This document shows, piece by piece, positions 11,283 through 24,164 of a stretch of DNA of 64,000 nucleotides. A program made the position numbers and the translations under genes. The DNA is from Crambe crambe (taxonomy: Eukaryota > Porifera > Demospongiae > Poecilosclerida > Crambeidae). The notes under the pieces are model-generated. The model was not told the DNA's origin. It saw only the letters and a list, made by a program, of their open reading frames with translations, and did not search any database. Each line of letters starts with the position of its first letter. The stretch's first letter is position 1. The stretch lies in contig OZ004595.1 of assembly GCA_963924555.1 (NCBI GenBank), positions 6,256,599 to 6,320,598 of the forward strand, given 5' to 3'.

Positions 11283-11606
11283 TGTACATTTATCTCATCT
11301 AAAGCTTCATAATAATTATGTTCTTCATGACTGCACCAAAGTTGTTATTACTTACACCATTAAAAATTGAGTCTTATTTCAAGTTCCACGAATGTGTTTA
11401 TGATGCAATATAATGTAATAAAACTAAATCCTGACTCCAGTATTCATGGTTATGTCTGTGTTTGCCATGACTTCTTTTACATGTTTATAGCTGAGGCTTT
11501 TATTTATGATTTTCCCAGGTTCATGGATTGATAAAGTATCATGTGTTTGCCATGACAGCTAGAAGTGTGCTGAGCATTAATAGGAACTAGAGGGGCTAAT
11601 GATAGT

Positions 11607-12680
11607 TTAATCGTAGGGGTTAAATGAGTCTGAAGAGTCATTGTCGGAATCATTGGCAGAGTATTGAGCTGCTGTTGTTGATGGGTGTGGTCTTGATGGG
11701 TGCAGGTCAACTTTGTGTTCAGACTTGTGAACACTTGGCTGGATGTCATCTGAAAAAAAACAAAAACAATAATAGCTAGAAAAGGCACAATCAGTACCTA
11801 GCCTTTACCGTGCGGGTGCTCCAGAAGTAAAAGGTTAATGGCTCCAATGGGACTTCTTGGGGAATCACTATCAAAGTCAGTTTCTTCTGTTTCCCCTTCA
11901 TCCATTGTGATGTCAATTCCTGACAACTTCAATTGCCACTCCTATAAAATGCAGTTTAACTCTAGAGCCTGGGTGTGAGGTTAAGGATCTATTAGCGTCC
12001 GTGCATGTATTAGCTTGACTTCTCATCAGTGTATTAGTTAATGGCTTGACCTGAAGCCCAAATGGATTGGCTGTCCTGACTCGAGCATTCTGTCCAAGCT
12101 GTGTCATCATGGATGGCCTGGAATCGGTGGTGCCTGAGCTTCGTCTCCTGGACACAAACCTGTGAGATCTTGCAACTGTCTTCTGTCTCCTCCTCTGTTC
12201 TTCCAGGGATAACCCTTGGAACCTTCTTCTCATGTACGTAGCTTCCACTTCATCATCTCTACACGATAAACAACAACAAATTAATTTATGGTTTGCGAAG
12301 ATTAATAGTGAATTCTTCCAATAGTATTATGAAACAGTGAGGCTTTATGGAACACTTTCTTGGAATCCATAGCCCAAAATAATGAAAAGTGCTCCACTGT
12401 TTCATAATACCCTTATCTATCTACTTCTGTAAAATCCTTTGTCTGCATGTCTATGCTAGGAGTAGACTATGTCACTGTGTATACCTGGATTTGCACGTAG
12501 CCAGGAAGATCATTACACATATGAGCACCACAAGTACTAGAATAATAATGCCACAAGGAATGCCCACAGCCAGGCCTATTACAAGGTAATCCGGTTGTCC
12601 TGTGGTCACTCCTGTTGCTAAATCAGAGAATAAAAATCATCACATTGTGTTTGGTATCGTGCAAACAGCTCACCTTCCAT
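11607..12680 (-). CDS. Small single-pass membrane protein, unrecognised
   Basis: Five exons, all with matching phases and summing to 624 bases (207 residues): 12680-12674, 12617-12485, 12258-12051, 11941-11809 and 11749-11607. The first coding exon is only 7 bases (ATG GAA G). The protein has a very short N-terminal segment, one strongly hydrophobic helix (YLVIGLAVGIPCGIIILVLV...) at about 13-40, then a basic stop-transfer CKSR. The cytosolic tail is first Arg-rich (EEQRRRQKTVARSHRFVSRR) and then acidic and Ser-rich, ending NDSSDSFNPYD. No signal peptide, so a type III or tail-in orientation is likely. No family recognised. The micro-exon start rests on phase agreement and needs transcript support. 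Confidence 0.62.
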
Positions 12681-12780
12681 CCCAATTATTCAGCCAAACA
12701 CTCACGAGCCCCACCCCCCTGATTGCTGCACCTGCTAATGTGGTAATGATCGTTACACTCATGGATCCACGTGTACTGTC
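12681..12780. promoter_or_regulatory. Bidirectional promoter, small membrane protein / PUS3
   Basis: 100 bases between the inferred start codons of two divergent genes. Inferred from layout only. Confidence 0.4.
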
Positions 12781-14743
12781 ATGATGCAGCAGAGGCTATT
12801 AACTCTTAGCAGAAGTTTTCTTTGTAGGATGGCGTGCGGACAAGCAAATATAGAACCAACTCTGGAACCAGAACAAGCAACTTTAGAACTAGGGCAGAAA
12901 AATTCACAGAAAATCCCAGAAGAACCAAAAGCCTCCAAAATTTTTGATCATAGCAAGTATTAGCATGTGCATCAGTCTGTCCCCTACATTATCTGCCGTC
13001 TATCCACCAGGTACAACCGTCGACATGTAGCTTTGCGGTTAGCCTACCTTGGTGCTGATTACAGTGGATTTGCAATACAAGAAGAACCTCAAGTCACCAT
13101 AGAGGTATTGAACTTTATCCTTCATGAATCAACTCCACTTTTTTTTTCTTTTTTTTTTTTTTTTTTTTTCATCATGCAGAAATGTCTTTTTGATGTCCTC
13201 AAGCGGACAAAGTTGATAGAAGATAGTCGCTCATGCAATTACTTCAGATGTGGCAGGACAGATACTGGTGTCAGTGCTTTTGCTCAAGTAAGGGTCAGAT
13301 TTATAATTTGCTCATTCGGCCATTTCAACAGCATTCCATTGAGGCCTAAAGATAATCCTTAACAAATTAAACATGGTACTCCTTGGAGCCAGTGATACAC
13401 TGTTTACAAGACTGCTCAGTGGTATCCATCTTGACTTATCCTCCACCCATGCATCTACAAACATAGAAGTGATATCTTGATGTGTGTTCCATCCTCCATC
13501 CATGTATCTCTACACACACATGATAATAGGTGGTATCTTTATATATGCGCTCCAATCTTCTTGAAGGCCCTGGAGTGATAGTGCCTGAAGGGAGCAAAGC
13601 TCACACCCGTCAAGGAGAGACAACGAAGGAACTGCCGTATATGATAATGCTGAACAGAAACCTCCCACCTGATATCCGAGTGCTGGACTGGGCTGCTGTG
13701 GATCCAGACTTCAATGCCCGCTTCAGCTGCATCAGCAGAACCTACAAGTACTTTTTTCCTCGTGGAAATATGAATTTAGATGTAAGCTACTGTATGTCAA
13801 GTTGTACATCTTTACTCTGGTTATCCATGGCCATGCAGGTGATGAGGCAAGCTGCACAGGCTTTCATAGGACAACATGACTTCAGAAACTTTTGCAAGGT
13901 GAGTATAGCCAGATAGCCCAGCCCAGGGCCCACTAGCTATTAATTGCCACATACATACTGCCCCCCACTCATGCCCTGGCACAGATGGATATCAATGGAG
14001 GAGTAACACGTTTTGAGAGAACTATCTACTCACTAGACATCAGCCCTCTAGATGAAGGGTAAGTCCCCAGTGACCCTATCAATATATGACTAATTATTAT
14101 TACTCTATTTGCAGTGCACCTTCCCCCTATCAATTGTGTGTTGCCACCATCAATGCAAAGGCATTTCTGATGCACCAGATTCGTTGCATGATGGCCATTC
14201 TCTTCCTAATTGGTAACGGCCTGGAAGACCCTTCTATTATTGGCCACATGTTGGATCTGGAACGCTGTCCACGAAAACCACAGTATGGCATGGCTGACCC
14301 CGAGCCTCTGGTGCTCTTCGATACTCAATTTGAGGGCGTGAATTGGGAGGGAGAAGAAAGAGAGAGAGAGAATCTTGTTGCTCATTTTCAGAAGCAATGG
14401 ACTCGTCATGCAATCAAGTGAGAGCCTTAAAACAGAGGAGAGAGTGACATTGTAATATGATTCCAGAACAGCAATGATTCAGCAACTGTTGGAGACATCA
14501 CTACTCACCACTCCCTCCTCCTCTTCCTCACACATGGCTCCACTTATGCATAGTGACCACAAACTCGGCAGCAAAACCTACAAACCATTGCTAAAACGAC
14601 CAACCTCAGGTAATTGAGTAGCAAATACTCCTAGGAACCACCATTTTGTTCATTTTTTAGATGGATTTGAGGAACGCTATGAGCACTATCTGGCAAAGAA
14701 AAGAAAACTAGCAGAAAGTACTCCAGTTGAGACGGACGAATAA
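12781..14743 (+). CDS. PUS3: tRNA pseudouridine synthase 3 (positions 38/39)
   Basis: TruA-family enzyme converting uridine 38/39 of tRNA anticodon stems to pseudouridine. Exons by phase: 12781-12956, 13011-13104, 13180-13287, 13530-13781, 13839-13898, 13985-14058, 14115-14417, 14467-14609 and 14661-14743. The catalytic Asp sits in CGRTDTGVSAFAQ (GRTDKGVSA in most homologues). Other family blocks are NRRHVALRLAYLGADYSGFA, RFSCISRTYKYFFPRG, HDFRNFCK and HQIRCMMAILFLIGNGLEDP. The N-terminal extension before NRRHVALR is short and not conserved. The acceptor of exon 3 follows a run of about 27 T with one C interruption. TAA stop at 14741-14743, which also shows that TAA is a stop codon in this genome. 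Confidence 0.93.
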
Positions 14744-14831
14744 TAATTCCAATCATGACCACTATCAAATTGTAGACTCAAAATAAACTTTGATTTCATG
14801 AGGGGCATAAAGTAGACTGATTTTGTCTCTG

Positions 14832-17800
14832 CTATCTGAAGAGCTGTTTGGAGAACGAATCAGCAAGTTTGAATACAGCCTGCTCGCTGGTATCACTGAA
14901 TACCAGTGAATTGGCTTTCCCTGAGAAGCTGTCTTGCAGAGTAGACGATTGGTGGAGAGTGTGGCTCTTGGAGGGAGGAGTAACCTTGATCCCACCAGGA
15001 GAGGGTGCTCCTCGCCGAGTGAAATTACGCAAGAGATCTGTAGAAAAGTTTCCCTACAAAGGAAGCAAAAAAATAATTTAAAAATTAATCATTTTGGGAG
15101 TGCTATAAACAATCACATGATTATCACATGATTATTACACACCAGTTCATTGGCTAGTTCCGTTTTGAGTTTGAGTTTGTCGTGGGTGAGGACTGCAGGA
15201 TCAATCAAGTAACGAGTGGCCTGAGAGAGGAGAAGGATCACTGCCTGCTCCAGAAAGAAGAGGTATTCTGCTCTCTTTTGGATGCTGGCTGAAGACCGGA
15301 CAAAGGGTGGACTCTTGATGGGGGATCGGGAAGGGGTCCCACTACGAGGTTCCAGCTATATGATGGGTAAACAACTTATGACAACATTGAATGAAATCAT
15401 TTTGATTACTTTGTTCATTAAATTCACTCCCGTTGACAAGCATGTTATCAAGGTAGCCAGAGAAGGGTGTGTGGTCATCTGTACAGTGGGTGGGGCAAGT
15501 GATAGGGAAAAAATGGGAGCATATTCTACAAGATCCACTCCCTATGAAATGGACAATAAGAATGAAGCTGATCGGTTGCACGTATACATTGCTTACCCCT
15601 TCCATGATCATGGGTCCAAGAGGAGGGACATAATGCCTGAGTGCAGCCAAGCTGCTGGTCAGAATTGAGACCAACCTTCATTAAAGACAAGAATAAATAG
15701 TTCATTTTATGCTTGCACAGATTGACACATACGCACCCATCCTGCAATCGAGCAAAAGCCGAACTTGCCATCACCCAAGAATCATCCTGCTCCATTTTAC
15801 TATGAAAGAAAATACGAAGTACTAAAAAGTAATAATAAAACCATAAAAGTAAAACCATGACAGACTGAGAGCCACATATAAACACTTACCCATCACGAAA
15901 CCAAGTAACACTTGAACTGGGGAGGGACCCTTCCTTATTGCCTGACAATGTCCGCACATGTGTTCCTCGCTTCCCCTTGCCCTTCAGAGCTCCCAAGGGC
16001 CCGTCCTCTGGAGCCAAAAACCCTGCCGCATTCATTGTCTTGACGATCTGTTTGAGAGTACCTGTCTTGCTGACCACTGCAACTGCTGAGGCAGCAAGGA
16101 AAATAAGACGCTCCATGAGGTCAGAGTGCAGGAGAGGCATGGAGAACCTCCACTGGTGCTTGAAGAGCGAAAGGGAGAAGAGAAATTGGCAGACATACTT
16201 TGTCTCATCCAAATTGGTCAAATCTTTAATCACATGATATATGTCCAGTGCCTATATCATTAGGATAGAGTACCAATAAGCTTTCATGTTACCATTGGTG
16301 TGCTTTATTTGGAGTCTCACTAGTATAAGTTTCTCTTGGTACACGCCCACAAAATCAAGGGCATGAGTGAGGAATTGGTGGGAAAGAGAGTGAAGGAGAG
16401 TAGACATCAGCTGGAGTCCCTGTTGCCATATCACTGTCCACTAAAATTCAAAAGCATTTGATATCATGTGATAAGCATGTGATGAGCACATGACTTGCCT
16501 CTTTGCTGAGTGCCAGGTTATTTGCTAAAGAAATATTGACATGATGGTTAACTCTGTTCATTAGTAAAGCTTCTGCTCCCTGTAGGTAGGAGAATGTGGG
16601 TATGGGGACAAAATGGTTCCATTATAAGGGTATCTCTATGGTTTTGACAATAGGTAATGCCACATCATTAGGGACGGACACAGGTGTATTTTGAGATACC
16701 CATTTGCTTACACTTTTGAAGCTGGCTATGGAGATGAAGAAGCTGAAGATGGCGGCCACTAAGACCGAGTCAGTGGCAGAATTGAGGTGCTCTCCCAACA
16801 AGTTTCCCAAAATTCCCAGGATGGAGTGCTGATTCAGCACTTCCAGGAGGTCAGAGGTCAAAGAACCAACCATCTCATTGAGGAGGTAAACAGCAATAAT
16901 GTCTGGCTGAATAAACAAGATATAAATGATGTAATTGTATTGATAAAATCACAACTCCAACTTACACGATGCTTTGATTTCATTCTCACATAAGTGGAGT
17001 GATTCTTGAAAGTCTCTTCCAAGATAGGAATCAAATCCAGAACAAATTTTGATTCCAGCTTCTCTGAGGGAGAGAGAGAAAATAATTTCAGTACCAGCCA
17101 GTTAGCCACCAATTATATACTCTTACTGTTGCTGGTTCGTAGGACAGAGAAGATTTGGATGAGACAGGTATACAAGTGGGTGATAATCTCTAGGGAACTG
17201 TTTGGCTCAAGAAGAGCACACCGAGACAAAATATCAATGAAGATTCTTGAAATAACACCATCAAACTTCATGCATTCATCCTTCCATTTCCTCAACAACA
17301 CTGTATAGAGAATACTCAGTTCTGTTGCCATGGAGATCCTTGGGGAGGTGGGGTCTAGCTGAGAGTGAATGATGTAGAGGATCTCTTGCAAGAGACACTC
17401 ATGAAGTTTTGTCTCTGAGAGATGGAAGAGTCTTTCATTGGTTGATCCCACGCACAGGAAAGTGGACCATGCCTGTGCCAGCTGCAACTGGGCTTCAACT
17501 GCTGACTCAGCAGCATTCTGAGGAAGAGCCTTAAACCACTGCATTAAAGGATGTTCAATAATTAGAACTCTGAGTCAATAGCAATGGCTACCATCAAACA
17601 TTCCAAGTAGCGTCCTTTGGATGTGAAGTCTTTGAGGACCTGCACTAACTCAGCATCCATCATGTTTCTATTTCAGTGAAGAGATATATGATGTTTATAA
17701 TGGGGGGGGGGGGGGGGGAGGGAGGATGGAAAGGGAGGAAAAGACGGGAGAAGGGGAGGGGGAAGGCACTCACTTCATGACATAGTAAGTCTCCAGGGAA

Positions 17801-20800
17801 ACAATATAAATCACATGACAAGGAATGAGGTAATCCACATCTGACCACTGGAAATTAATAGGGGCAAGGCTACAATTACTACTAGACTGATATGCGATAT
17901 TATAGTATACTGATATGCGATATTATAGTATACTGATACGTGATATTATAGTATACTGACATTGTTTTCTGATTGTTGGAGGTCTTGAAAAAGAGGGTGT
18001 GTCAGGTGTTTCCAGAAATCCTTCTGTGCACGTAGAGCAATGAGGGCAGCATCATGACGCCCCACCCACAGGTTACGCAGGAGAAGTAATGCTGACTGCA
18101 TCAAGGGGGGAGGAGTCTGAGAAAGGGAACAGGGAAATACACAATTTAATATTTTTTGAGTGAAATAGTTCCTGTCATACTGGTTTTTCAGGTTTGATGA
18201 AATCCATGACAATATGAAGACAACTCTCTTGGCCCAAAATATACTCAGCCTATGATTAAAACAAACAGCAAATAGACTCCACCCACAATCCTTGGTACCC
18301 ATGGCAATGCAACAAACCTTATTCTTGGTGGGTTTTTTGGCAGAATCAGGAGGTGCTGGTTGGATGCTGAGAAAGAGTTCCATCATGCCTGGCTGTGACG
18401 ACACGCATTCTGTCACCAACTTCAAAATTGCCACCTTCAATTCTGTGTCCTGAGAAGATGAAAGTTATCAATATCAGTAAAAAAAATTTTTTTTTCATTT
18501 TTCCATACCTCAACATGAGATTTGAGTCTGTGAATGTAAGCATCTCGTATAGTAGTGGACTCTGACCCCAGACAGGCAAAGACGGACATGGGTGCCACTT
18601 GGGAGAGCCTCATTAGCAACTTAGTGGCACCAGCAGGAACGTGGGCGTCGTCATGGTGGTGGATGTAGGAGGCTATGACAGCTACTAAGTGGACTGGACT
18701 GGGGAGGGAGTGGTGGTCAGTCTTGCACTTCACTGATTGAGTGGCTAGAGCCTGTTCCAGTGGTGTGGGGGTCTACAGGTGAAGACGTGATATTTCAATG
18801 AAGTGATGAAGCACAGTGGAACCTCCGAATAATGGACACACTTGGGACCCAACCTTTTATCCTTTGTAGAGAGGTCGTCCTCTTTTGGAGGTCATTTGTA
18901 TAGATTAAAGTACTTTTTTAAGATGGTTTGTCCTCTTTTTATCGGACCACACTCACTTGGTTAGCCTTGGTGAGGAGGAGGAGGTCGATAACTTTGAATG
19001 CAAGTTTGAGGGACTCCACTTGGAGCACTGGAGTAGACACACTGCAATAGAAAGAGGTGTGGTTTGTTACCAAGGGGATAAGCCACACCCTTTGATGGGC
19101 TGACTGACTCACCTTAGCCTGGAGGAATAGAGTGCATTAACGGTATCCAGGGAAAGGGAAAGAGTACTTAGCAGAGAATGACTCCCCACAGAATGCAGCA
19201 GAAAATGTTGAACAAATTCAACCACTGAATATCTTAGGGTGAGTAAAAAGAATCGGTCAGTGGGCAGGGGACAAATCTAAATAATGCTCACCCTTCGTTA
19301 TTTCTCCCTCTTGGTTGTATCAGAATCACATGACACAGCTGAAGCAATTTGTATCCTAAAAGGGGATATGACTCATAATACACCCATGGCCACACCCACA
19401 TACCTATCTGATCCCTGTTGGAGGAGTGGCGATACCTCCAGCTATGACTGCCAGCAAACATCTCCCGCATGATGAGAATAACGCAGGCCAGCACATCATG
19501 ACCACCTCCCCCCTCATGAGCACTTCCTGCCACACCCCCATTGGGAGGAAAACTGCACAATAGCAAGTCCAGCATCGCCATGGAGATGGGATAGATACCA
19601 CGAGGACGCTCCCACGAGTTCATTAGTTGTCCATAATGACCAAGGGCAACACCAATACTGAAGGGAAGTCACGGAAATCATATCATTCATCAGTAATGGG
19701 GAAATTCTCACGTTTCAATACTGGAACCAGCAGAAATGATGTGGGGTAGGAAACCAGTACGACCCAGTTGCTGCCACACCTACAATGATGGGAGGGGGAA
19801 GGGGAGAGGAGGGGGTGGGATGGGAGGGGGTGGGATGGGAGGGGATGGGGAGAGGAGGGGATGGGGAGAGGAGGGAGTGGGAGGGGAGGGGATGGGGAGA
19901 GGAGGGAAGGATGAATGGTAAAACATGGAGGGATAAGGGAGATTTTGTTAATACCAGTTGAGGGTTATTTGCAGCCATGACTGAAATACACTTGAGACAC
20001 TCTGCCAGCAGGAGAGAAGGTGGGTGGGGCAATGGGGAAAACCTTCCGGCAGTACATAGCATAAAAAAAATAAACACACTTACAAAAATCATACACTAAG
20101 TAACAGACTTTTGTAGCAGAATGTAATACTGTGAAGTGATTGATCGAAGATGTGCTTCAGCCGACCAATCATGTTTCAGGACTTGAGTTACCAGCTTGGC
20201 AATTGCAGCCACATCATCAATCAGAGGAGAAGGAGAAGGATCTACAAATGAATGGTCAGGTCAAGCACTTTATCTCTCCCTCTGCCTCACCGATCCCAAT
20301 GCCAGGAGAGTGGAAGAGAGAGCAGGTGATGAGGGCAAAGAGGTCCCACGCTGAATAGCAGACTCTCCAGCTGATGATCTGCCTTTGATCCAGGTCATTC
20401 TCTGGCTCGGACACAACCCCTTCCGTATCAATCGGTAAAACAAACTCTGGAAGTCCCAGTTGCCGGGATTCTGATGTTACCGGGACAAGTGGGTATTAAT
20501 TAATTGGATGTGTTTGTTAGTCTCACCTTGGAGATAGAAGGGAATTTGTCGGGTGACCACCCAGGACCCCGCCCTTCTCCCCACGTTTACATAGTCAGAG
20601 GATATGTGGGCAAAGTCATCAGTATAATACTCCATCTGACAGAGCTGACAGAAGACACTCTGAGCTGAACTCTCGTCCATTGCCAGTGGCTCCAGGAACT
20701 GTAGAACAGATGTCAGGTCCAGAGGGAATCTCAAGGAAGAAAGGAGATGGGGAGGAAGAGGGACGGAAGGAAGGAGAACAGAGAAGGGGGAACAGGAAGA

Positions 20801-23101
20801 GTAAGGTTAGATGAGGAGGGCAAGCTTGTCTGTCTGCACAATACCTTTTGAGAGCAGAGGACAATAAGAGACCAGCTCCAGAGTCCAATCCCTGTACACA
20901 TTTCATTCACTTATTTATTATCTATTTCCCACTCACTCGCCTTTGTCCAAAATTCCAAACAGAGTCGTGGATGGTTGAGAGACTTGGTTGCAACAGAAAT
21001 AAGTATCTGCGAAACAAGAGTGTAGATGCAACATATTTAAACTGCTGCCACTTGGAGTAGAGGTGAACATTACTTACCATTGGGTCTCCGAGAGAGTTCT
21101 CACTGAAAGCAGTGACACAGGTCGATAGCAAGACATGAACTATACTCCTGCAAATGTTACTAACAGGCTAATAACAACAATAATAACACAATAATAACAA
21201 CACAACAACAATAATGGTAGTGGTTTACCCTGTCGCCAGCAAAGAAAGGAGAGTCCAACATTTCATTCAAGTAACCAAATACATTAACTTGAAGAGCTTT
21301 GTTACCAAGCAACTGTGTTTGCTAAAAATATTTCATTAAAATTGAAGTTTGGGGAAATAAAGGCAATTACCTCCAAGTCAGTACCAAAATGAGTCATGAA
21401 CTTAAAGACGGTCCATGCAAGCAGGATAGGTGCATGATAGCTCATCTCCCCCCATTCCGATACCAGCGAGTCCAATTCCTGTTCCAGCATAAACTTAATA
21501 TCACTGCAACATTCAGCATTTCAAGTTACAATTACTTTGAATTGACTCTTCAGATTTGGATTCAACATATGGTGGTCAGCCAAGCTGTGAAATCAGTGTC
21601 AAATAAAATCATCAAATCATCTTTATTATATTACTCACTTATACTTATGTGGGTTGTCCTGGTGACCATATATCAAATCCAGATCCATACCTTCCACCAA
21701 AATTAGTCCACATAAATGACTAAAATGTGTTCAAACAAGATTTTCAAATATAGAGTTCTGCCACCCTTTACCTACCTGATATGTGTCATCAGAACCTTTG
21801 CCGCTGGGAGCTGTCCTAGTTGGCTACGGAAACGCACACCAAAACCAAGACTCTGTTCAAATCAAAGAAAAAATCTTATCACGTTCCACCTCTGAAGGAT
21901 TGAACAGACCTGGAAGAGCTTGGCAGTGTCCAGGAGGTTAGGCAATGGATACTGATAGTCCTTGTGGTAGAGAAGAACAATCTCCAACAGCTCACATTGC
22001 TCATGGAGATTAGCTAGCAGCCACATGTTCTGCTCCTCTTTATCCTGCACCACAGTTTAGTGAAAAGTGATAGAGATAACTGGTTGTACTAGCAAAAACA
22101 TACTTTGACTGAGGTGGGAATTTCGGAATTTGCACACTTTTCATATTGCTTCAAGACCTACGTGCATTGTTGAAAGATAAATGAAATGCTTACCTATAGA
22201 GTACTTACCCCTTCTATGTACTTATGCTGTCCAGCTTCCAAAAGGTGAATACATTTCTCATACGTCTCCTGAAAATCAGCATTACATCACTAATTAGAAC
22301 ACTAGGGGGCAGAGTCAGGGCTTGAGGTGAGAGTTCATCTCTTCTCACCCTATAAGGATGGCTTGAATCCTGCCAGTATCCAAAGAGATGCTTGACACAG
22401 CGCAACAAGTGCCTCCTCTCTGAAATGTAGTACTTCAGAATCTGGGCCACTAACTTATGTCTCTCCTTTTCCTTTGTCAGTTTTTTGCTGAGCTCAGCAA
22501 AAGAGCTCTGGTGGGTGTCACCAAGGGAGGCTTGAAATAGCTCTACACTAAGCATCTGGTTCAAGTGCTGAAAGGAAGAAAACAATTCCATAATTGACAA
22601 AATTGTTATTGTAATTCTTACTAAATGCTTGCTTATTTCCAAAATGAATCGTAGCTTGTCTCCTTTGACCTTTGATTTCTGCAGCTCGTTTTCTGATGCT
22701 GAACTGTGATTGTAAGAATTGTCTGTAAAAGTAACTCTCATAATGCTTGAAAATCCTTACTTTGGCTCTTTGTAATATGCTAGCCCTTCCTTCAGACGCT
22801 GGGAGCATGTTGAGACTTCATCAAATATCAGGTCCTACACACAAACATGATATTCAATGCAAACTTGTGAGATTCAGAGAGAGCTTACTGGGTCTCTAAG
22901 GGATGAGTGACCTATTAAAATCTTCCACAAGTTCTGGTTGGAACTGCATCGATAGAGTTCGACTTAGAAAGCTGCTGAATTAGTCACCTTAAATATACTT
23001 AACTTACCAAGTAGCCATTTCGTTCCCCTTCACCTTACCAGCCACATGGTTTAGTGCGCTTCAATTAGAATACCAATTTGAATCTTGGCCGCTCGCGCCA
23101 T
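14832..23101 (-). CDS. NUP188: Nucleoporin NUP188
   Basis: Large scaffold nucleoporin of the inner ring of the nuclear pore, here split into roughly 30 short exons over 8 kb. Start ATG at 23101 (alternative in-frame ATG at 23107). Exon 1 (23101-23074) joins in phase to 22962-22889 (NQNLWKILIGHSSLRDP) and 22834-22761 (RLKEGLAYYKEPK). Landmarks that align to vertebrate NUP188 in order: HAPILLAWTVFKFMTHFGTD (about 21450), the HSSNR..IG block (about 19410), MRLSQVAPMSVFACLGSEST (about 18590), VTECVSSQPGMMELFLSI (about 18400), ALDFVGVYQEKL (about 16340), and a C-terminal TRRGAPSPGG..VTPPS segment near 15010-14950. The stop follows FSKQLFR at 14832. Introns carry a poly-G run (about 17702), a 24-base repeat, a G-rich minisatellite and a palindromic repeat. 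Individual internal exon borders are not all resolved. Confidence 0.9.
17886..17960. repeat. Three copies of a 24-bp tandem repeat
   Basis: Unit tgatatgcgatattatagta plus tac, repeated about three times with one variant (tgatacgtg) in a NUP188 intron. Confidence 0.85.
18813..18955. repeat. Short palindromic interspersed repeat (GTGGAACCTC family)
   Basis: Sequence starting cagtggaacctccgaataat with internal cctttgtagag and ggaggtcatttgt motifs. Related copies occur at about 42577, 46322 and 51190 in this window. The ends are partly inverted, as expected of a non-autonomous DNA transposon (MITE). Family membership is inferred from the shared ends. Confidence 0.6.
19793..19911. repeat. G/A-rich minisatellite in NUP188 intron
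   Basis: Irregular repeats of gggatggggagaggagg-like units. The purine strand is plus, so the NUP188 transcript carries a pyrimidine tract here. Confidence 0.85.
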
Positions 23102-23132
23102 TTTCATGCGCAGAAATATAAAAAATTTGTAC

Positions 23133-24121
23133 CTATTGATGTTTAAAATAATTCTTCAATCTGTTCCACATGGTCACATGTTCTGTCCCATGCCATATGC
23201 CACTTCCCTTTTCTTTAGCTTCTTTCTCACTCTGTATCAAGCGAGATACAAATTGTGCATAGTCAGCATTATTCTTGAATCCAGTGACATCACCAAGTGA
23301 CCCCACCCCTGAAGTCAATAACTCCTCATTCACACATGCCCTCTGCTGCCACCAAAATATACCCTGGAAAGAAAAGAGTCTAGTTATCTCTACTGCTAAC
23401 GAACCAAATATGTACCTTTTTCCCATAGCGCACAATACACTGAACTGCCTCCTGGTCCTTAGACAAGGAACGATTCAACAATGTCAGCCACACCCTTCTC
23501 CCTAGCAGTCTCTTTCTCAGCCATCCAGTTGCATGATAAGGATTGCCAATAATAACACCAGAAAATTCCACATCCAGTAATTCCTTATGTGAACACTTCT
23601 CTGGAAAAAGAGGAGTTAAGTTTTTAGAGTAAAAGCTCTGACCTCGTACAAACTCCCTACTCTAACTGACCAGGCAGTTGCGTTCCCCATCGTAGTGCCC
23701 ACCTCCACATGGGAATATGCCACACCTCCACTGTATTCCAATTGGCACCCTTTACCACTCCAGAGATGCATCTGTTCTTTGTGATGAAATCTGCTGGGAT
23801 ATCGGAAACCTGCCGAAACCTCCTCAAGGGGATGTGTGAGTAACGCAAGAAGAGGGCAATACCAACTGACCCCACAATCCATGGGATCATCCGATATACT
23901 CGTATGTGATCATTGATGAACTCTGTAAGAATGTCCAGCTGACCAGTCACATGATTAGAGACCAATTCCTTTGAATTCTCAGCCCCTTCTGCTGTTGGAC
24001 TGCTTGTCCCCTCTTTTGTTCTCCGATTGCTATCAGTAAATTTCACCTCATCATTATCATCACTTTCATCAGACATTCTTTTGCCACGTGACATATTATT
24101 ATTATGGAGGCGTGTTCGCAT
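23133..24121 (-). CDS. C3orf33: C3orf33-like membrane protein with SNase-like fold
   Basis: Three exons: 24121-23672, 23600-23416 and 23363-23133, phases agreeing. Start may be 24121 or the in-frame ATG near 24094 (MSRGKRM). After an acidic N-terminus there is one hydrophobic helix (MIPWIVGSVGIALFLRYSHI), then a staphylococcal-nuclease-like beta barrel: CISGVVKGANWNTVEVWHIP ... ELLDVEFSGVIIGN ... GRRVWLTLLNR ... CIVRYGKK. The C-terminal helical part contains NNADYAQFVSRLIQSEKEAK and ends NRLKNYFKHQ. This matches vertebrate C3orf33, whose cellular role is poorly known. Catalytic SNase residues are not obvious, so activity is doubtful. The stop is about 25 bases upstream of the NUP188 start on the same strand, and it diverges from PLEKHM2. 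Confidence 0.8.
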
Positions 24122-24164
24122 ATTACTCTATATAGAGCACATGCACACAGAACAAGTGTGACTT
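24122..24164. promoter_or_regulatory. Bidirectional promoter, C3orf33-like / PLEKHM2
   Basis: 43 bases between divergent starts (about 70 if the inner C3orf33 ATG is used). A CACGTGAC core lies just inside the C3orf33 frame near 24086. It resembles the E-box/CLEAR element of lysosomal genes. The resemblance is seen; function is inference. Confidence 0.4.
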
